Source: Dechloromonas sp. CZR5
GTDB lineage: Bacteria; Pseudomonadota; Gammaproteobacteria; Burkholderiales; Rhodocyclaceae
NCBI RefSeq assembly: GCF_008711155.1
Contig: NZ_VUYQ01000003.1
Location: 434,001-498,000 of the forward strand
Reading direction: 5' to 3'
Length of the DNA stretch: 64,000 nt
Under the pieces are notes generated by a model that was not told where the DNA came from, did no database searches, and was given only the letters and a program-made list of their open reading frames with translations. Every line of letters begins with the position of its first letter. Positions within the stretch are counted from its first letter, which is position 1. Below, piece after piece: positions 37,935 through 46,050 of the stretch. The position numbers were made by a program, and so were the translations under genes.

Positions 37935-38663
37935 TCAAAACAGCGTCGTCGCGCGCACCCAGGCATCGGGCAGCATGGCCACCACCCTGGCCTCCAGCCA
38001 CTTGTCGGCACCGCTCAGGATCGCCAGGCCGGTGGCCAGGATCAAGCCCCCGAAAGCCTTCTTGACGCCGTCGATTCGGCTCAGCACCCAGGCCCTCGCC
38101 GCATTGAATCCCCGCTGCGAGGCGTAGGCGACGGCAACCAGCGGTATGGCCGCACCAATCCCGAACAACCCGAGGACGATCCCGCCGCGCGTTGCCCCGC
38201 CTTCGCTGGCCACCAGCGTCAGCGCCGAGGCAAGAAGCGGCCCTGAACACGGGCTCCAGACCAGTCCGAGAAGCGCCCCAAGCAGCAGCGCACCACCCAG
38301 CGACCCGCCGTCCAGTGTGGCCGAAGCGCTGTTGGCACGGGAAGCGATGGGTGCCAGCCACTGCGTAAAGCGTTCATTGAGCGCGGGAACGAGCATCGCC
38401 AGACCGAAGACGATCAACATCCAGGCGCCGAACAGGCGCACACTCTCCGAGTCGATATCGAGCGCCGGCCCCAGGGCGCCCAGAAAGATGCCGATCAGGG
38501 CGAACGAGGTGGCCATGCCAAGGCCCATGGCGACGGGCGCCAGACGGTTGTTCTGCACCGCCCCGCCGACCACCAGGGGCAACAACGGAAAGACACAGGG
38601 CGACAGCGTGGTCAGGCTGCCTGCCAGCACACTGAGTCCCAGATGGCCGACGGAAATATCCAT
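37935..38663 (-). CDS. CcdA/DsbD-type thiol transmembrane protein
   Basis: A 242-residue membrane protein with about six helices resembling the central domain of DsbD and CcdA. The paired redox cysteines sit in SPCVFPLLP (Cys23) and WSPCSGPLL (Cys139), each followed by proline-containing turns as in the family. It is expected to move electrons from cytoplasmic thioredoxin to a periplasmic thiol acceptor. It lies seven bases after the thioredoxin-like gene, its likely partner. No cytochrome c maturation genes are adjacent. Confidence 0.9.
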   Translation of the reverse strand: MDISVGHLGLSVLAGSLTTLSPCVFPLLPLVVGGAVQNNRLAPVAMGLGMATSFALIGIFLGALGPALDIDSESVRLFGAWMLIVFGLAMLVPALNERFTQWLAPIASRANSASATLDGGSLGGALLLGALLGLVWSPCSGPLLASALTLVASEGGATRGGIVLGLFGIGAAIPLVAVAYASQRGFNAARAWVLSRIDGVKKAFGGLILATGLAILSGADKWLEARVVAMLPDAWVRATTLF

Positions 38664-38669
38664 GACCGC

Positions 38670-39050
38670 TTACCGTGCGCTGCCAAGCGCGTTCGCCAGC
38701 GCCTTGGGATCGGTCTCGCCGGCCAGTCGTGCCGTTTCGGCCTTGCCCTTGAAAACTATCAAGGTGGACTGGCTGCGCACGCCCATGCTCTTTCTCAACT
38801 CGCGTTCGTTGTCATAATTGACGACGAGCAGCGTACCGGGCACCGCCGGATCGCCCTTCCAGCCGTTGAAGACCTTTTCCTGGGCTCGGCAGGTGGGACA
38901 CCAGTCGGCATGAAAATGCAGGGCCACCGGTTTGCCGGCTCCCTGAAGATCGGCCAGCTCAGGGGCCGAATAGGGTTTTATTTCCAGCGCCGCAGCCAGA
39001 TTGACCGATGCCAGCAACGAGATGGCGAGTAGGGATTTGCACAGGGTCAT
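38670..39050 (-). CDS. Exported thioredoxin-like protein
   Basis: A 126-residue protein. It has a signal peptide (about 1-21, MTLCKSLLAISLLASVNLAAA) and a thioredoxin domain with the active site WCPTC (Cys51 and Cys54) in LHFHADWCPTCRAQEKVF. The later STLIVFKG segment contains no cis-proline of the usual type, a small departure from typical thioredoxins. The ATG at 39050 follows a GGAG ribosome binding site. It is co-transcribed with the CcdA-like gene and is probably reduced by it in the periplasm. Confidence 0.9.
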   Translation of the reverse strand: MTLCKSLLAISLLASVNLAAALEIKPYSAPELADLQGAGKPVALHFHADWCPTCRAQEKVFNGWKGDPAVPGTLLVVNYDNERELRKSMGVRSQSTLIVFKGKAETARLAGETDPKALANALGSAR

Positions 39051-39163
39051 GAGGTTTCTCCGTGAGGTAAAAGACACAGCGTCGACAATCAGTCGTTCGA
39101 CGCATGAATTTCTTACACTCACAACCGGCCACCGCCCCGCCGTTGTGCCGAAGCAAGGCTGGC

Positions 39164-40006
39164 TCAGGCCGGGCTGCTTGCGGATTCCTCATCCATCGCA
39201 CGCGACAGCGCCCGGGAAAGCGCCGACGAACTGGCATACCCGGATTCCCTGGCGGCCCTCTTCAAACCGTACCCGGACTCCACGGCGGATCGCGCGATGG
39301 CCAGACGCAGTATCCCGAGATACTTGCCTGGCGTCAGGTTCATGGCATCGCGAAACGTATTGGCAAACGCCGTGCGGGACATGCCGGCCTCGGCGGCCAT
39401 CCGTTCCAGCGTCCAGGCCTCCTGTGGCGCGCTATGCAGCGCCACCAGCGACCGTGCAATACGCGGGTCGGCCAGTCCGTTGAACAGGCCGCTGTCGGTG
39501 GCCGGATGGGCGACAAGGTGGCGCAGCAGTCCGATGAACAGAATATCCCCGGCCCGGTTCAGCAGCGCGGGCTGACCGCAGCGCGGCGCCGCCAGCTCGG
39601 ACGAAATCAGCGCAACAGCCTGGCTCAGTGCCGTATCCGTCTGCGCCAGCGACAGGACGACCGGTTCGGCAAATTCGTTGAACAGCAATACGCCTGCCGG
39701 TCCTTCGATAACAACCTTGGCGCGTACCAGATGCCCGGAATCCTCTCCTTCGCCAGCTGACACCTGGTGCCGGATATCCGAACGACAAATGACGAGCGAT
39801 GGGGCAGGAATGCTGCGAACGGCATTCGGCAGGGTCAGGACCAACTCCCCCCGGGTCAGCAGGTATAGTTGCAGAAAGCGCGTTGCCGATCGATCGGCTG
39901 CCCCGCCTGGATCGGCAGGACATTCTTCTGCCCGGATCAGTTCGACCCGGGGAGCCAGGGCTTCAAGCAGGGCCGACAAGCGGTCGAGGCGGGAGGAAAC
40001 GGACAT
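39164..40006 (-). CDS. AraC-family transcriptional regulator
   Basis: A 280-residue regulator with an N-terminal cupin-like sensor domain (about 1-170) and a C-terminal AraC DNA-binding domain with two helix-turn-helix motifs. The first is near WTLERMAAEAGMSRTAFANTF; the second is near RAARESGYASSSALSRALSR. The ATG at 40006 is preferred over an in-frame TTG upstream. It is divergent from the peroxiredoxin-like gene, which is its most likely target. A GTACGAT / ATCGTAC inverted repeat spans the shared intergenic region. Confidence 0.9.
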   Translation of the reverse strand: MSVSSRLDRLSALLEALAPRVELIRAEECPADPGGAADRSATRFLQLYLLTRGELVLTLPNAVRSIPAPSLVICRSDIRHQVSAGEGEDSGHLVRAKVVIEGPAGVLLFNEFAEPVVLSLAQTDTALSQAVALISSELAAPRCGQPALLNRAGDILFIGLLRHLVAHPATDSGLFNGLADPRIARSLVALHSAPQEAWTLERMAAEAGMSRTAFANTFRDAMNLTPGKYLGILRLAIARSAVESGYGLKRAARESGYASSSALSRALSRAMDEESASSPA

Positions 40007-40151
40007 TTGTACGATCTGCAAATTATTTTGAACATATTACATCAAATCGTACGTCACACTACGCCTGACGATCAAGACCCCGGGTTGTCCGCCAACCCGG
40101 GGCCTGTCGACAAGACCTTCACTCACCGCGACCACTCACAAAGGAAACATC

Positions 40152-40700
40152 ATGAACGCACAAGCCCTCATGCCCCGCAAGCCAGTTCCCGCCTTGAACG
40201 TCCCGCTCACAACGGGCGGACGTTTCGTCCTCGGCGCCCATCCCGGCGAGCGCTTTGATCTGATCGTGTTTTATCGCGGCCTGCATTGCCCGATTTGCGC
40301 GAAATATCTGATGGAGCTGGAACGGCTTGCCCCGGAATTCAACAAACGCGGGGTACAGGTCATTGCAGTCAGCAGCGACGATCAGGAACGCGGCCTGGCA
40401 ATGGCTGACAAGGTCCATGCCACCGCCCTGCAATTCGGATATGGATTGACGATGGCGAGCGCCCGCCAGTGGGGCCTCTATATCAGCGAATCGCGGGGAA
40501 AGACCTCGATTGGACTCGAGGAGCCTGCATTGTTCAGCGAACCCGGCGTATTCCTTGTCCGCCCGGATGGAACGCTGTATTACGGTGCCGTGCAGACCAT
40601 GCCCTTCGCGCGCCCCCAGTTCGCCGACCTTCTGGGTGCCGTCGATTTCGTCATCGCCAACGATTATCCGGCGCGCGGCGAGTACCCGAACAGCTTGTGA
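40152..40700 (+). CDS. AhpC/TSA-like peroxiredoxin-family protein
   Basis: A 182-residue protein of the peroxiredoxin-like AhpC/TSA family. The active-site segment FYRGLHCPICAKYL has Cys46 (peroxidatic position) and Cys49, giving a CPIC motif. The later segments VIAVSSDDQERG and GVFLVRPDGTLYYGAVQTMPFARP fit the family. It probably reduces peroxides or acts as a thiol-disulfide enzyme. It is divergently arranged with the AraC regulator gene and has an AAAGGA ribosome binding site. Confidence 0.9.
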   Translation: MNAQALMPRKPVPALNVPLTTGGRFVLGAHPGERFDLIVFYRGLHCPICAKYLMELERLAPEFNKRGVQVIAVSSDDQERGLAMADKVHATALQFGYGLTMASARQWGLYISESRGKTSIGLEEPALFSEPGVFLVRPDGTLYYGAVQTMPFARPQFADLLGAVDFVIANDYPARGEYPNSL

Positions 40701-40708
40701 TTCCGATC

Positions 40709-40744
40709 GGCAGTGCCGGGAAGGCAGGATTTCCCGGCACTGCC
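40709..40744. other. 14-bp perfect hairpin between convergent genes
   Basis: GGCAGTGCCGGGAA / TTCCCGGCACTGCC with an 8-base loop, eight bases past the peroxiredoxin-like stop codon. No T-run follows on either strand; it may act as an atypical terminator for both converging transcripts. Confidence 0.6.
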
Positions 40745-40788
40745 GGAAGAATCGTCAACAAGCCCGGAAACACTGGCACCACACCTGT

Positions 40789-41556
40789 TCAGGCAAGCCG
40801 TCGGCGTACCGCTTCAAACAGACAGATCGCCGCAGCGGCAGCGACATTGAGCGACTCGACATCCCCCGGCATCGGTATGCGAATGCGCAAGCCTGCTGAT
40901 TCAATCAACGGCAGGCTGACGCCCTGCCCCTCGGCGCCGAATACCCAGGCGACAGGCCCCGACCAGGCGGCCTCGTAGAGCGACGTCGCGCCGTCAAGGC
41001 AAGTGACGGCCGTCGTTCCGGCATAGTCGGACATCACCGCCTGGAGATCGGCTTCCTCATGGATGCTCAGGGCAAAGTGGGCGCCCTGCCCTGCACGCAG
41101 CACCTTGGGCGACCAGGCCGAAGCGCACCCCGGTGAGAGCACGGCCTGCCGGATACCGGCGGCAGCAGCGGTACGCAGCAGCGTGCCGAGATTGCCCGGA
41201 TCCTGCACGCCATCGAGCAGAATCGCATCGCGATCCGGGCGGAAACCCTCGCGGGCAGCGGGGATCGGAGCCATGGCCAACAGACCGCTCGGCGTATCCA
41301 CCAAACCCAGATCGCGCATCAGGGCATCCGCCAGAACGACGACTTCCCGGCCGGCGGCATAGTCGGCCACTTCGCCGCTTGTCGCCGACTCGGCGACAAT
41401 CAAGGGTTCCAGACGACCGAAGGCAGCCTCGTAGGCCTGAACGAGATGTACGCCATCGAGCAGCGTCAGGCCTGACTTGCGGCGCTCGCGCCCGGATTCC
41501 GCCAGCTTCCTGAGCTGCTTGAACAGAGCGTTGTCGCGCGACTGGATGTGTTTCAC
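40789..41556 (-). CDS. TrmH/SpoU-family RNA 2'-O-methyltransferase
   Basis: A 255-residue SPOUT-class methyltransferase. It has an N-terminal substrate-binding domain (about 1-95) and a SpoU catalytic domain with its motifs [29 protein letters not shown] and [20 protein letters not shown]. It methylates rRNA or tRNA ribose, but the exact site cannot be read from sequence; rlmB-type and TsnR-type proteins are both possible. The start codon overlaps the rnhB stop (ATGA). It is the last gene of the long supercluster from rpsB. Confidence 0.93.
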   Translation of the reverse strand: MKHIQSRDNALFKQLRKLAESGRERRKSGLTLLDGVHLVQAYEAAFGRLEPLIVAESATSGEVADYAAGREVVVLADALMRDLGLVDTPSGLLAMAPIPAAREGFRPDRDAILLDGVQDPGNLGTLLRTAAAAGIRQAVLSPGCASAWSPKVLRAGQGAHFALSIHEEADLQAVMSDYAGTTAVTCLDGATSLYEAAWSGPVAWVFGAEGQGVSLPLIESAGLRIRIPMPGDVESLNVAAAAAICLFEAVRRRLA

Positions 41557-42143
41557 AGCAGGGAAAGCTGCCTTGCCACCGGCCCGAAGCTCGTGCGATG
41601 CACCGGCGACGCACCATGCGCCTCCAGTGCGGCAAAGTGCGCGGCGGTGGGATAGCCCATGTGGCGGTCGAAACCGTACTGCGGATACGCCGCATGCAAG
41701 GCCAGCATGCCGGCATCGCGAACGGTCTTGGCCAGGATAGATGCAGCGGCGATCGACGCGATCTTGCCGTCACCCTTGACCACGGCCTCGGCTGGAATGT
41801 CGAGCCGGGGGCAACGATTGCCGTCGACCAGCGCACGCTCCGCCCTCGGCACCAGACCGGCAACCGCACGCTGCATGGCCAGCATCGTGGCATGCAGGAT
41901 GTTGAGGCGGTCAATCTCCTCGACCGTGGCCTCGGCAACGCACCAGGCCAGCGCGTTTTCGCGGATCAACACGGCCAGCGCGTCGCGCTTCTTTTCGCTC
42001 AGTTTCTTCGAGTCGTTCAAGCCTGCAATGGGGCGCGCCGGGTCGAGAATGACTGCGGCCGCCACCACCGGGCCGGCCAAGGGTCCGCGCCCCGCTTCAT
42101 CAATGCCGCAGACGAGCCCCTCGGGAACGATCAGTTCAGGCAT
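41553..42143 (-). CDS. rnhB: Ribonuclease HII
   Basis: A 196-residue enzyme that cleaves RNA in RNA-DNA hybrids, including single ribonucleotides in DNA. The active-site start [21 protein letters not shown] holds Asp15 and Glu16, and further family features are [10 protein letters not shown] and [21 protein letters not shown]. It overlaps lpxB by 13 bases and the methyltransferase gene by four, as in the conserved lpxB-rnhB arrangement of proteobacteria. Confidence 0.97.
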   Translation of the reverse strand: MPELIVPEGLVCGIDEAGRGPLAGPVVAAAVILDPARPIAGLNDSKKLSEKKRDALAVLIRENALAWCVAEATVEEIDRLNILHATMLAMQRAVAGLVPRAERALVDGNRCPRLDIPAEAVVKGDGKIASIAAASILAKTVRDAGMLALHAAYPQYGFDRHMGYPTAAHFAALEAHGASPVHRTSFGPVARQLSLL

Positions 42144-43279
42144 TCGATAACCGCCCGCGCCGCCTTGTCGGCCGTATTCTGGCGCAGTTGCAGATGGATA
42201 TCGGTAAACGCCTCTTCAACGGCTTCCGCGTTTTCCTTGTCGCCATACAACTTGACCAGCGCTTCCGCAAGATTCTCCGGAGTTGCCTCGTCCTGAATGA
42301 TTTCCGGCACGACAAAGCGCCCGGCCAGCACGTTGGGCAGGCCGACATACGGCAGGTAGGCCATCCGCTTCATCAGCCAGTAGGAGAACTTGGCGATCTT
42401 GTAGGTGATCACCATCGGACGCTTGATCAACGCCGCCTCGAGCGTTGCCGTGCCGCTGGCAACAAGCGATACGTCGGCCGCACCCAGCGCATCCTGGGCA
42501 TGGCCGAACAGCAGGCGGAACGGTACATCGCCAGCCTGCTGCCGATAGATGGCAGCCTCGAACTGAAGCCGCGTTTCGCGGGTGGCCAGCGGGACGACAA
42601 AGATCGCCTGCGGCAGGAAGCGCTCGCGAATGATCCTGGCGGTCTGAACAAACGTGTCGGCCATCATCTCCAACTCGCCGCGGCGGCTGCCCGGCAGCAT
42701 GCCGAAGACCGGATAATCCCTCGGCAACGAGAGCTTTTCGCGTATGGCGACCTTGCTGGTTTCCAGTGGAATGATGTCGGCCAGCGGATGCCCGACGTAG
42801 GTCACCGGGATCCGCTCCTTTTCGTAAAGCGGCGGCTCCATCGGGAACAGCGCCAGCACGCGATTGACGGCACGGGCAATCTTCTTGATGCGCCCGCCTC
42901 GCCACGCCCAGATCGACGGACTGACGTAGTGAATGGTACGCACACCGGCCGCCTTGAGATCGGTCTCCAGCCCCAGATTGAAATCCGGCGCATCGACGCC
43001 GATGAAGACATCCGGCCGCAATTCGAGCAGACGCTTCTTCAGCTGGCGGCGAATACCGGCAATTTCCCGGTAGTGCTTCAGCGCATCCCAATAACCCATG
43101 ACCGACAGCTTGTCCATCAGCCACCAGGCATCGAACCCTTGCGCCTGCATTTTCGGCCCACCGATACCGTAGAAGACGGCATCCGGCAGATGCTTTTTCA
43201 ACGCCGCGATCAGATGGCTGGCGAGGAGATCCCCGGAGGCCTCCCCGGCCACCACGGCAATTCTTACTGCTTTACCCAT
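42131..43279 (-). CDS. lpxB: Lipid-A-disaccharide synthase
   Basis: A 382-residue GT-B type glycosyltransferase that condenses UDP-2,3-diacylglucosamine and lipid X to the lipid A disaccharide. The family start [18 protein letters not shown], the [12 protein letters not shown] segment and the nucleotide-binding C-terminal domain ([34 protein letters not shown]) are clear. Start MGKAVRI at 43279; upstream frame residues belong to lpxA shadow sequence. It is one base from the end of lpxA. Confidence 0.96.
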   Translation of the reverse strand: MGKAVRIAVVAGEASGDLLASHLIAALKKHLPDAVFYGIGGPKMQAQGFDAWWLMDKLSVMGYWDALKHYREIAGIRRQLKKRLLELRPDVFIGVDAPDFNLGLETDLKAAGVRTIHYVSPSIWAWRGGRIKKIARAVNRVLALFPMEPPLYEKERIPVTYVGHPLADIIPLETSKVAIREKLSLPRDYPVFGMLPGSRRGELEMMADTFVQTARIIRERFLPQAIFVVPLATRETRLQFEAAIYRQQAGDVPFRLLFGHAQDALGAADVSLVASGTATLEAALIKRPMVITYKIAKFSYWLMKRMAYLPYVGLPNVLAGRFVVPEIIQDEATPENLAEALVKLYGDKENAEAVEEAFTDIHLQLRQNTADKAARAVIECLN

Positions 43280-43280
43280 G

Positions 43281-44051
43281 TCAGCGAATGATGCCGCGCT
43301 TCGAGACCTCGAGGAAATCGACGAAACGCTGAACATCCGGCTGGGTCTTGGCGTCTTCGACCAGCTTGGCCTTGGCTTCCTCAAGCAGCAGCCCCGACTT
43401 GTAGAGCGTCCGGTAGGCGCGCTTGAGCGAGGTGATCGCATCGGCATTGAAACCGCGTCGCTTCAGCCCCTCGACGTTGATGCCGTAGGGTTGGGCCGTG
43501 TTGCCGGCCGCCATCAGGTACGGCGGAACGTCCTGAAGGATGACCGTGCTGACCGCCGTCATGACGTGCGCGCCAATGCGGCAGAACTGGTGAACGCCGG
43601 TAAAACCGCCGAGAATCGCCCAGTCATCGACCACCACATGTCCCGCCAGCGAGGCGTTGTTGGCAAAGGTGACCTTGTGGCCGACCTGGCAATCATGGGC
43701 AATATGCACATACGCCATGATCCAGTTGTCGTCGCCAATCGACGTCACCCCCCGATCCTGAACAGTACCCAGATTGAAGGTACAGAACTCGCGAACAGTG
43801 TTGCGGTCGCCAATTTCCAGGCGGGTCGGCTCGCCGGCGTATTTCTTGTCCTGCGGCACTTCACCAAGCGAACAGAACTGGAAGATGCGATTGTCGCGAC
43901 CGATCCGCGTATGGCCGCGAATTACGCAATGCGGACCGATGACCGTGTTGTCGCCGATCTCGACGTGAGGGCCGACAATCGAATAGGGGCCGATCTCGAC
44001 ATTGGCGCCAATCCTGGCGCCCGGATCGACAATGGCAGTCGGGTGGATCAT
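43281..44051 (-). CDS. lpxA: UDP-N-acetylglucosamine acyltransferase
   Basis: A 256-residue left-handed beta-helix acyltransferase, the first step of lipid A synthesis. Hexapeptide repeats run through the N-terminal two thirds ([20 protein letters not shown] onward). HIAHD at 116-120 holds the likely catalytic histidine, equivalent to E. coli His125. The start at [10 protein letters not shown] is preferred over seven upstream residues. It lies one base after the fabZ stop codon and before lpxB. Confidence 0.97.
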   Translation of the reverse strand: MIHPTAIVDPGARIGANVEIGPYSIVGPHVEIGDNTVIGPHCVIRGHTRIGRDNRIFQFCSLGEVPQDKKYAGEPTRLEIGDRNTVREFCTFNLGTVQDRGVTSIGDDNWIMAYVHIAHDCQVGHKVTFANNASLAGHVVVDDWAILGGFTGVHQFCRIGAHVMTAVSTVILQDVPPYLMAAGNTAQPYGINVEGLKRRGFNADAITSLKRAYRTLYKSGLLLEEAKAKLVEDAKTQPDVQRFVDFLEVSKRGIIR

Positions 44052-44052
44052 G

Positions 44053-44487
44053 TTACAGATCCCGCTTGGCACACATCAGGCGGGCCTCGGCCGCCAATTG
44101 GCCATCGACCCTGGCCTCGCCCTTGAACTTCCAGATGCCGCGCATCTGGCGCTCGATCTCGACATGCAGATGCAGCTGATCGCCCGGCATGACCGGGCGC
44201 TTGAAGCGGGCCTCATCGATACCGGCAAAGTAAAAAACGTCGCTTTCGGTCGGCTTCTTGCCTTCAGTCTTGAACGACAGGATGCCAGCAGCCTGGGCCA
44301 GCGCTTCCATGATCAGCACGCCCGGCATGACCGGATGGTGCGGGAAATGGCCGACAAAAAAGGGCTCGTTGATAGTCACGTTCTTGTAAGCATGAATCGA
44401 TTTGCCAGGCACGACTTCGACCACACGGTCGATCAGTAGAAACGGGTAGCGATGCGGCAAATGATCAAGAATTTCATGAATATCCAT
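44053..44487 (-). CDS. fabZ: 3-hydroxyacyl-ACP dehydratase FabZ
   Basis: A 144-residue hot-dog fold enzyme that dehydrates 3-hydroxyacyl-ACP in fatty acid synthesis. The active-site segment [20 protein letters not shown] includes the catalytic His47 and Glu61. The preceding [13 protein letters not shown] is the usual N-terminal signature. It sits between lpxD and lpxA, linking acyl-chain supply to lipid A synthesis. Confidence 0.97.
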   Translation of the reverse strand: MDIHEILDHLPHRYPFLLIDRVVEVVPGKSIHAYKNVTINEPFFVGHFPHHPVMPGVLIMEALAQAAGILSFKTEGKKPTESDVFYFAGIDEARFKRPVMPGDQLHLHVEIERQMRGIWKFKGEARVDGQLAAEARLMCAKRDL

Positions 44488-44491
44488 TTAA

Positions 44492-45532
44492 TCAACCCTC
44501 TATGTCTTTTTGTTTAAGTTGTTTCTCAAGATCGGAAATGCGATCTGCGAGCTTTGACAGGCGGCGAAGATGCGATGCGTTGCGCAACCATTCCTCGTGC
44601 GTATCGATCGGGAACACGCTGGTATATACACCGGGCTTGGCAATGCTCTTCATCAGCGTCGATCCGCCGGAAATCGTCGTTCCCGAGACGATGTTCAGAT
44701 GCCCGGAAATCATCCCGGCACCGCCGACGATGCAATGCTCCCCGAAGACCGTACTGCCGGCAACCCCAACGCAGCCAGCCAACACCGAATTCCGTCCAAT
44801 GACGCAGTTGTGTCCGATGTGAACCAGATTATCAAGCTTGCAGCCATCCTCGATAACGGTATCGTCGATCGCTCCCCGGTCGATGGTGGTATTGGCGCCG
44901 ATTTCGACATCGTTACCGACCCGCACGCGACCGATCTGGGGAATTTTTACCCAATCCTGTCCATCGGGAGCAAATCCAAAGCCATCGGAGCCAATCACCG
45001 CACCGGAATGAACGATGCAGCGAGCGCCGACCTGACAGTCTTCATAGACAGTCACCCGTGGATGGAACACCGTTCCATCGCCAATGCTCACCCCGTCACC
45101 CACGACACATCCTGCACCGAGCACGACGCTTTCACCCAGGGTTACGCCCTTGCCGATCACGACATTCGGACCCAGCGATGCACTCTGCGGAATGGGCGAT
45201 TCGGCAATCACCGAAGGATGGATGCCGGAGAAACCTGCCCGATAGGGATTCAGCAGGGTCGCCACCCGCGCATAATAGGCATAGGGGTTGGCGGTAACGA
45301 TGCGTGCGCCGCCAAAATCGTCGACCGCATCGGCGCGCAGGATGACTGCCGATGCCTTGCAACTCGCCAACTGCCCCCTGAACTTAGGATTGGACAGGAA
45401 AGTGATATCGCCAGCCTCGGCGTTGCCTACCGAAGCGACCTGATCGATGCGTGTTTGCGCATCCCCAAGCACATCGCCGCCCAAACGGGCGGCGATATCG
45501 GCGAGCGTGAACGATATGCCGTTCACACCCAT
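44492..45532 (-). CDS. lpxD: UDP-3-O-acylglucosamine N-acyltransferase
   Basis: A 346-residue enzyme adding the second acyl chain to lipid A precursor. It has an N-terminal uridine-binding domain (about 1-100), a left-handed beta-helix of hexapeptide repeats, and a C-terminal helix (RRLSKLADRISDLEKQLKQ). The central HIGHNCVIGRNSVLAGCVG contains the family catalytic His. Start MGVNGISFTLADIA at 45532 overlaps the skp stop by one base (TAATG). Confidence 0.96.
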   Translation of the reverse strand: MGVNGISFTLADIAARLGGDVLGDAQTRIDQVASVGNAEAGDITFLSNPKFRGQLASCKASAVILRADAVDDFGGARIVTANPYAYYARVATLLNPYRAGFSGIHPSVIAESPIPQSASLGPNVVIGKGVTLGESVVLGAGCVVGDGVSIGDGTVFHPRVTVYEDCQVGARCIVHSGAVIGSDGFGFAPDGQDWVKIPQIGRVRVGNDVEIGANTTIDRGAIDDTVIEDGCKLDNLVHIGHNCVIGRNSVLAGCVGVAGSTVFGEHCIVGGAGMISGHLNIVSGTTISGGSTLMKSIAKPGVYTSVFPIDTHEEWLRNASHLRRLSKLADRISDLEKQLKQKDIEG

Positions 45533-46035
45533 TACTTCGCTTCCGACAGTGCCTTGATAACGCGCTCGGTAATATCCAGGCGCGGACTGACCCACACCAC
45601 ATCCTGCAGAATCAGATCATACTTGTCTGCTTCGGCAATCTGCTTGATGGCCTTGTTGGCCTTTTCGATGACTGCAGCGTTTTCTTCGTTCTGGCGCAGG
45701 TTCAGGTCTTCGCGGAACTCACGCTGGCGACGCTGGAATTCACGAGAAAGCTCGCCGAATTCCTTTTCCTTGGAACGACGCTCGCTCTCCGCCATGGTCA
45801 CGGAATTTTTTTCCAGGTTTTCCTGCAGCCCCTGCAATTGCTTCGCCATGCGCTGCAAATCCTGATCACGCTTGGCGAACTCACCTTCCAGCTTTTTGGC
45901 AGCCTTCTGCGCAGCCGGCGCGTCGCGGAAGATACGCTGCGTGTTCACATAACCCACTTTCAGTTCGGCGGCGTAAGCACCCGTCACGAACAATGCAGAC
46001 ATCAGCGATGCCAGGACAACGGATTTGACTTTCAA
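45532..46035 (-). CDS. skp: Periplasmic chaperone Skp/OmpH
   Basis: A 167-residue periplasmic chaperone with a cleavable signal peptide (about 1-22, MKVKSVVLASLMSALFVTGAYA). The long charged coiled-coil arms in the middle (rich in KKLEGEFAKRDQDLQRMAKQ-type sequence) form the jellyfish-like trimer that holds unfolded outer-membrane proteins. It is located between bamA and lpxD, the conserved position in proteobacteria. Confidence 0.95.
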   Translation of the reverse strand: MKVKSVVLASLMSALFVTGAYAAELKVGYVNTQRIFRDAPAAQKAAKKLEGEFAKRDQDLQRMAKQLQGLQENLEKNSVTMAESERRSKEKEFGELSREFQRRQREFREDLNLRQNEENAAVIEKANKAIKQIAEADKYDLILQDVVWVSPRLDITERVIKALSEAK

Positions 46036-46050
46036 CTTGATACTCCTGAA

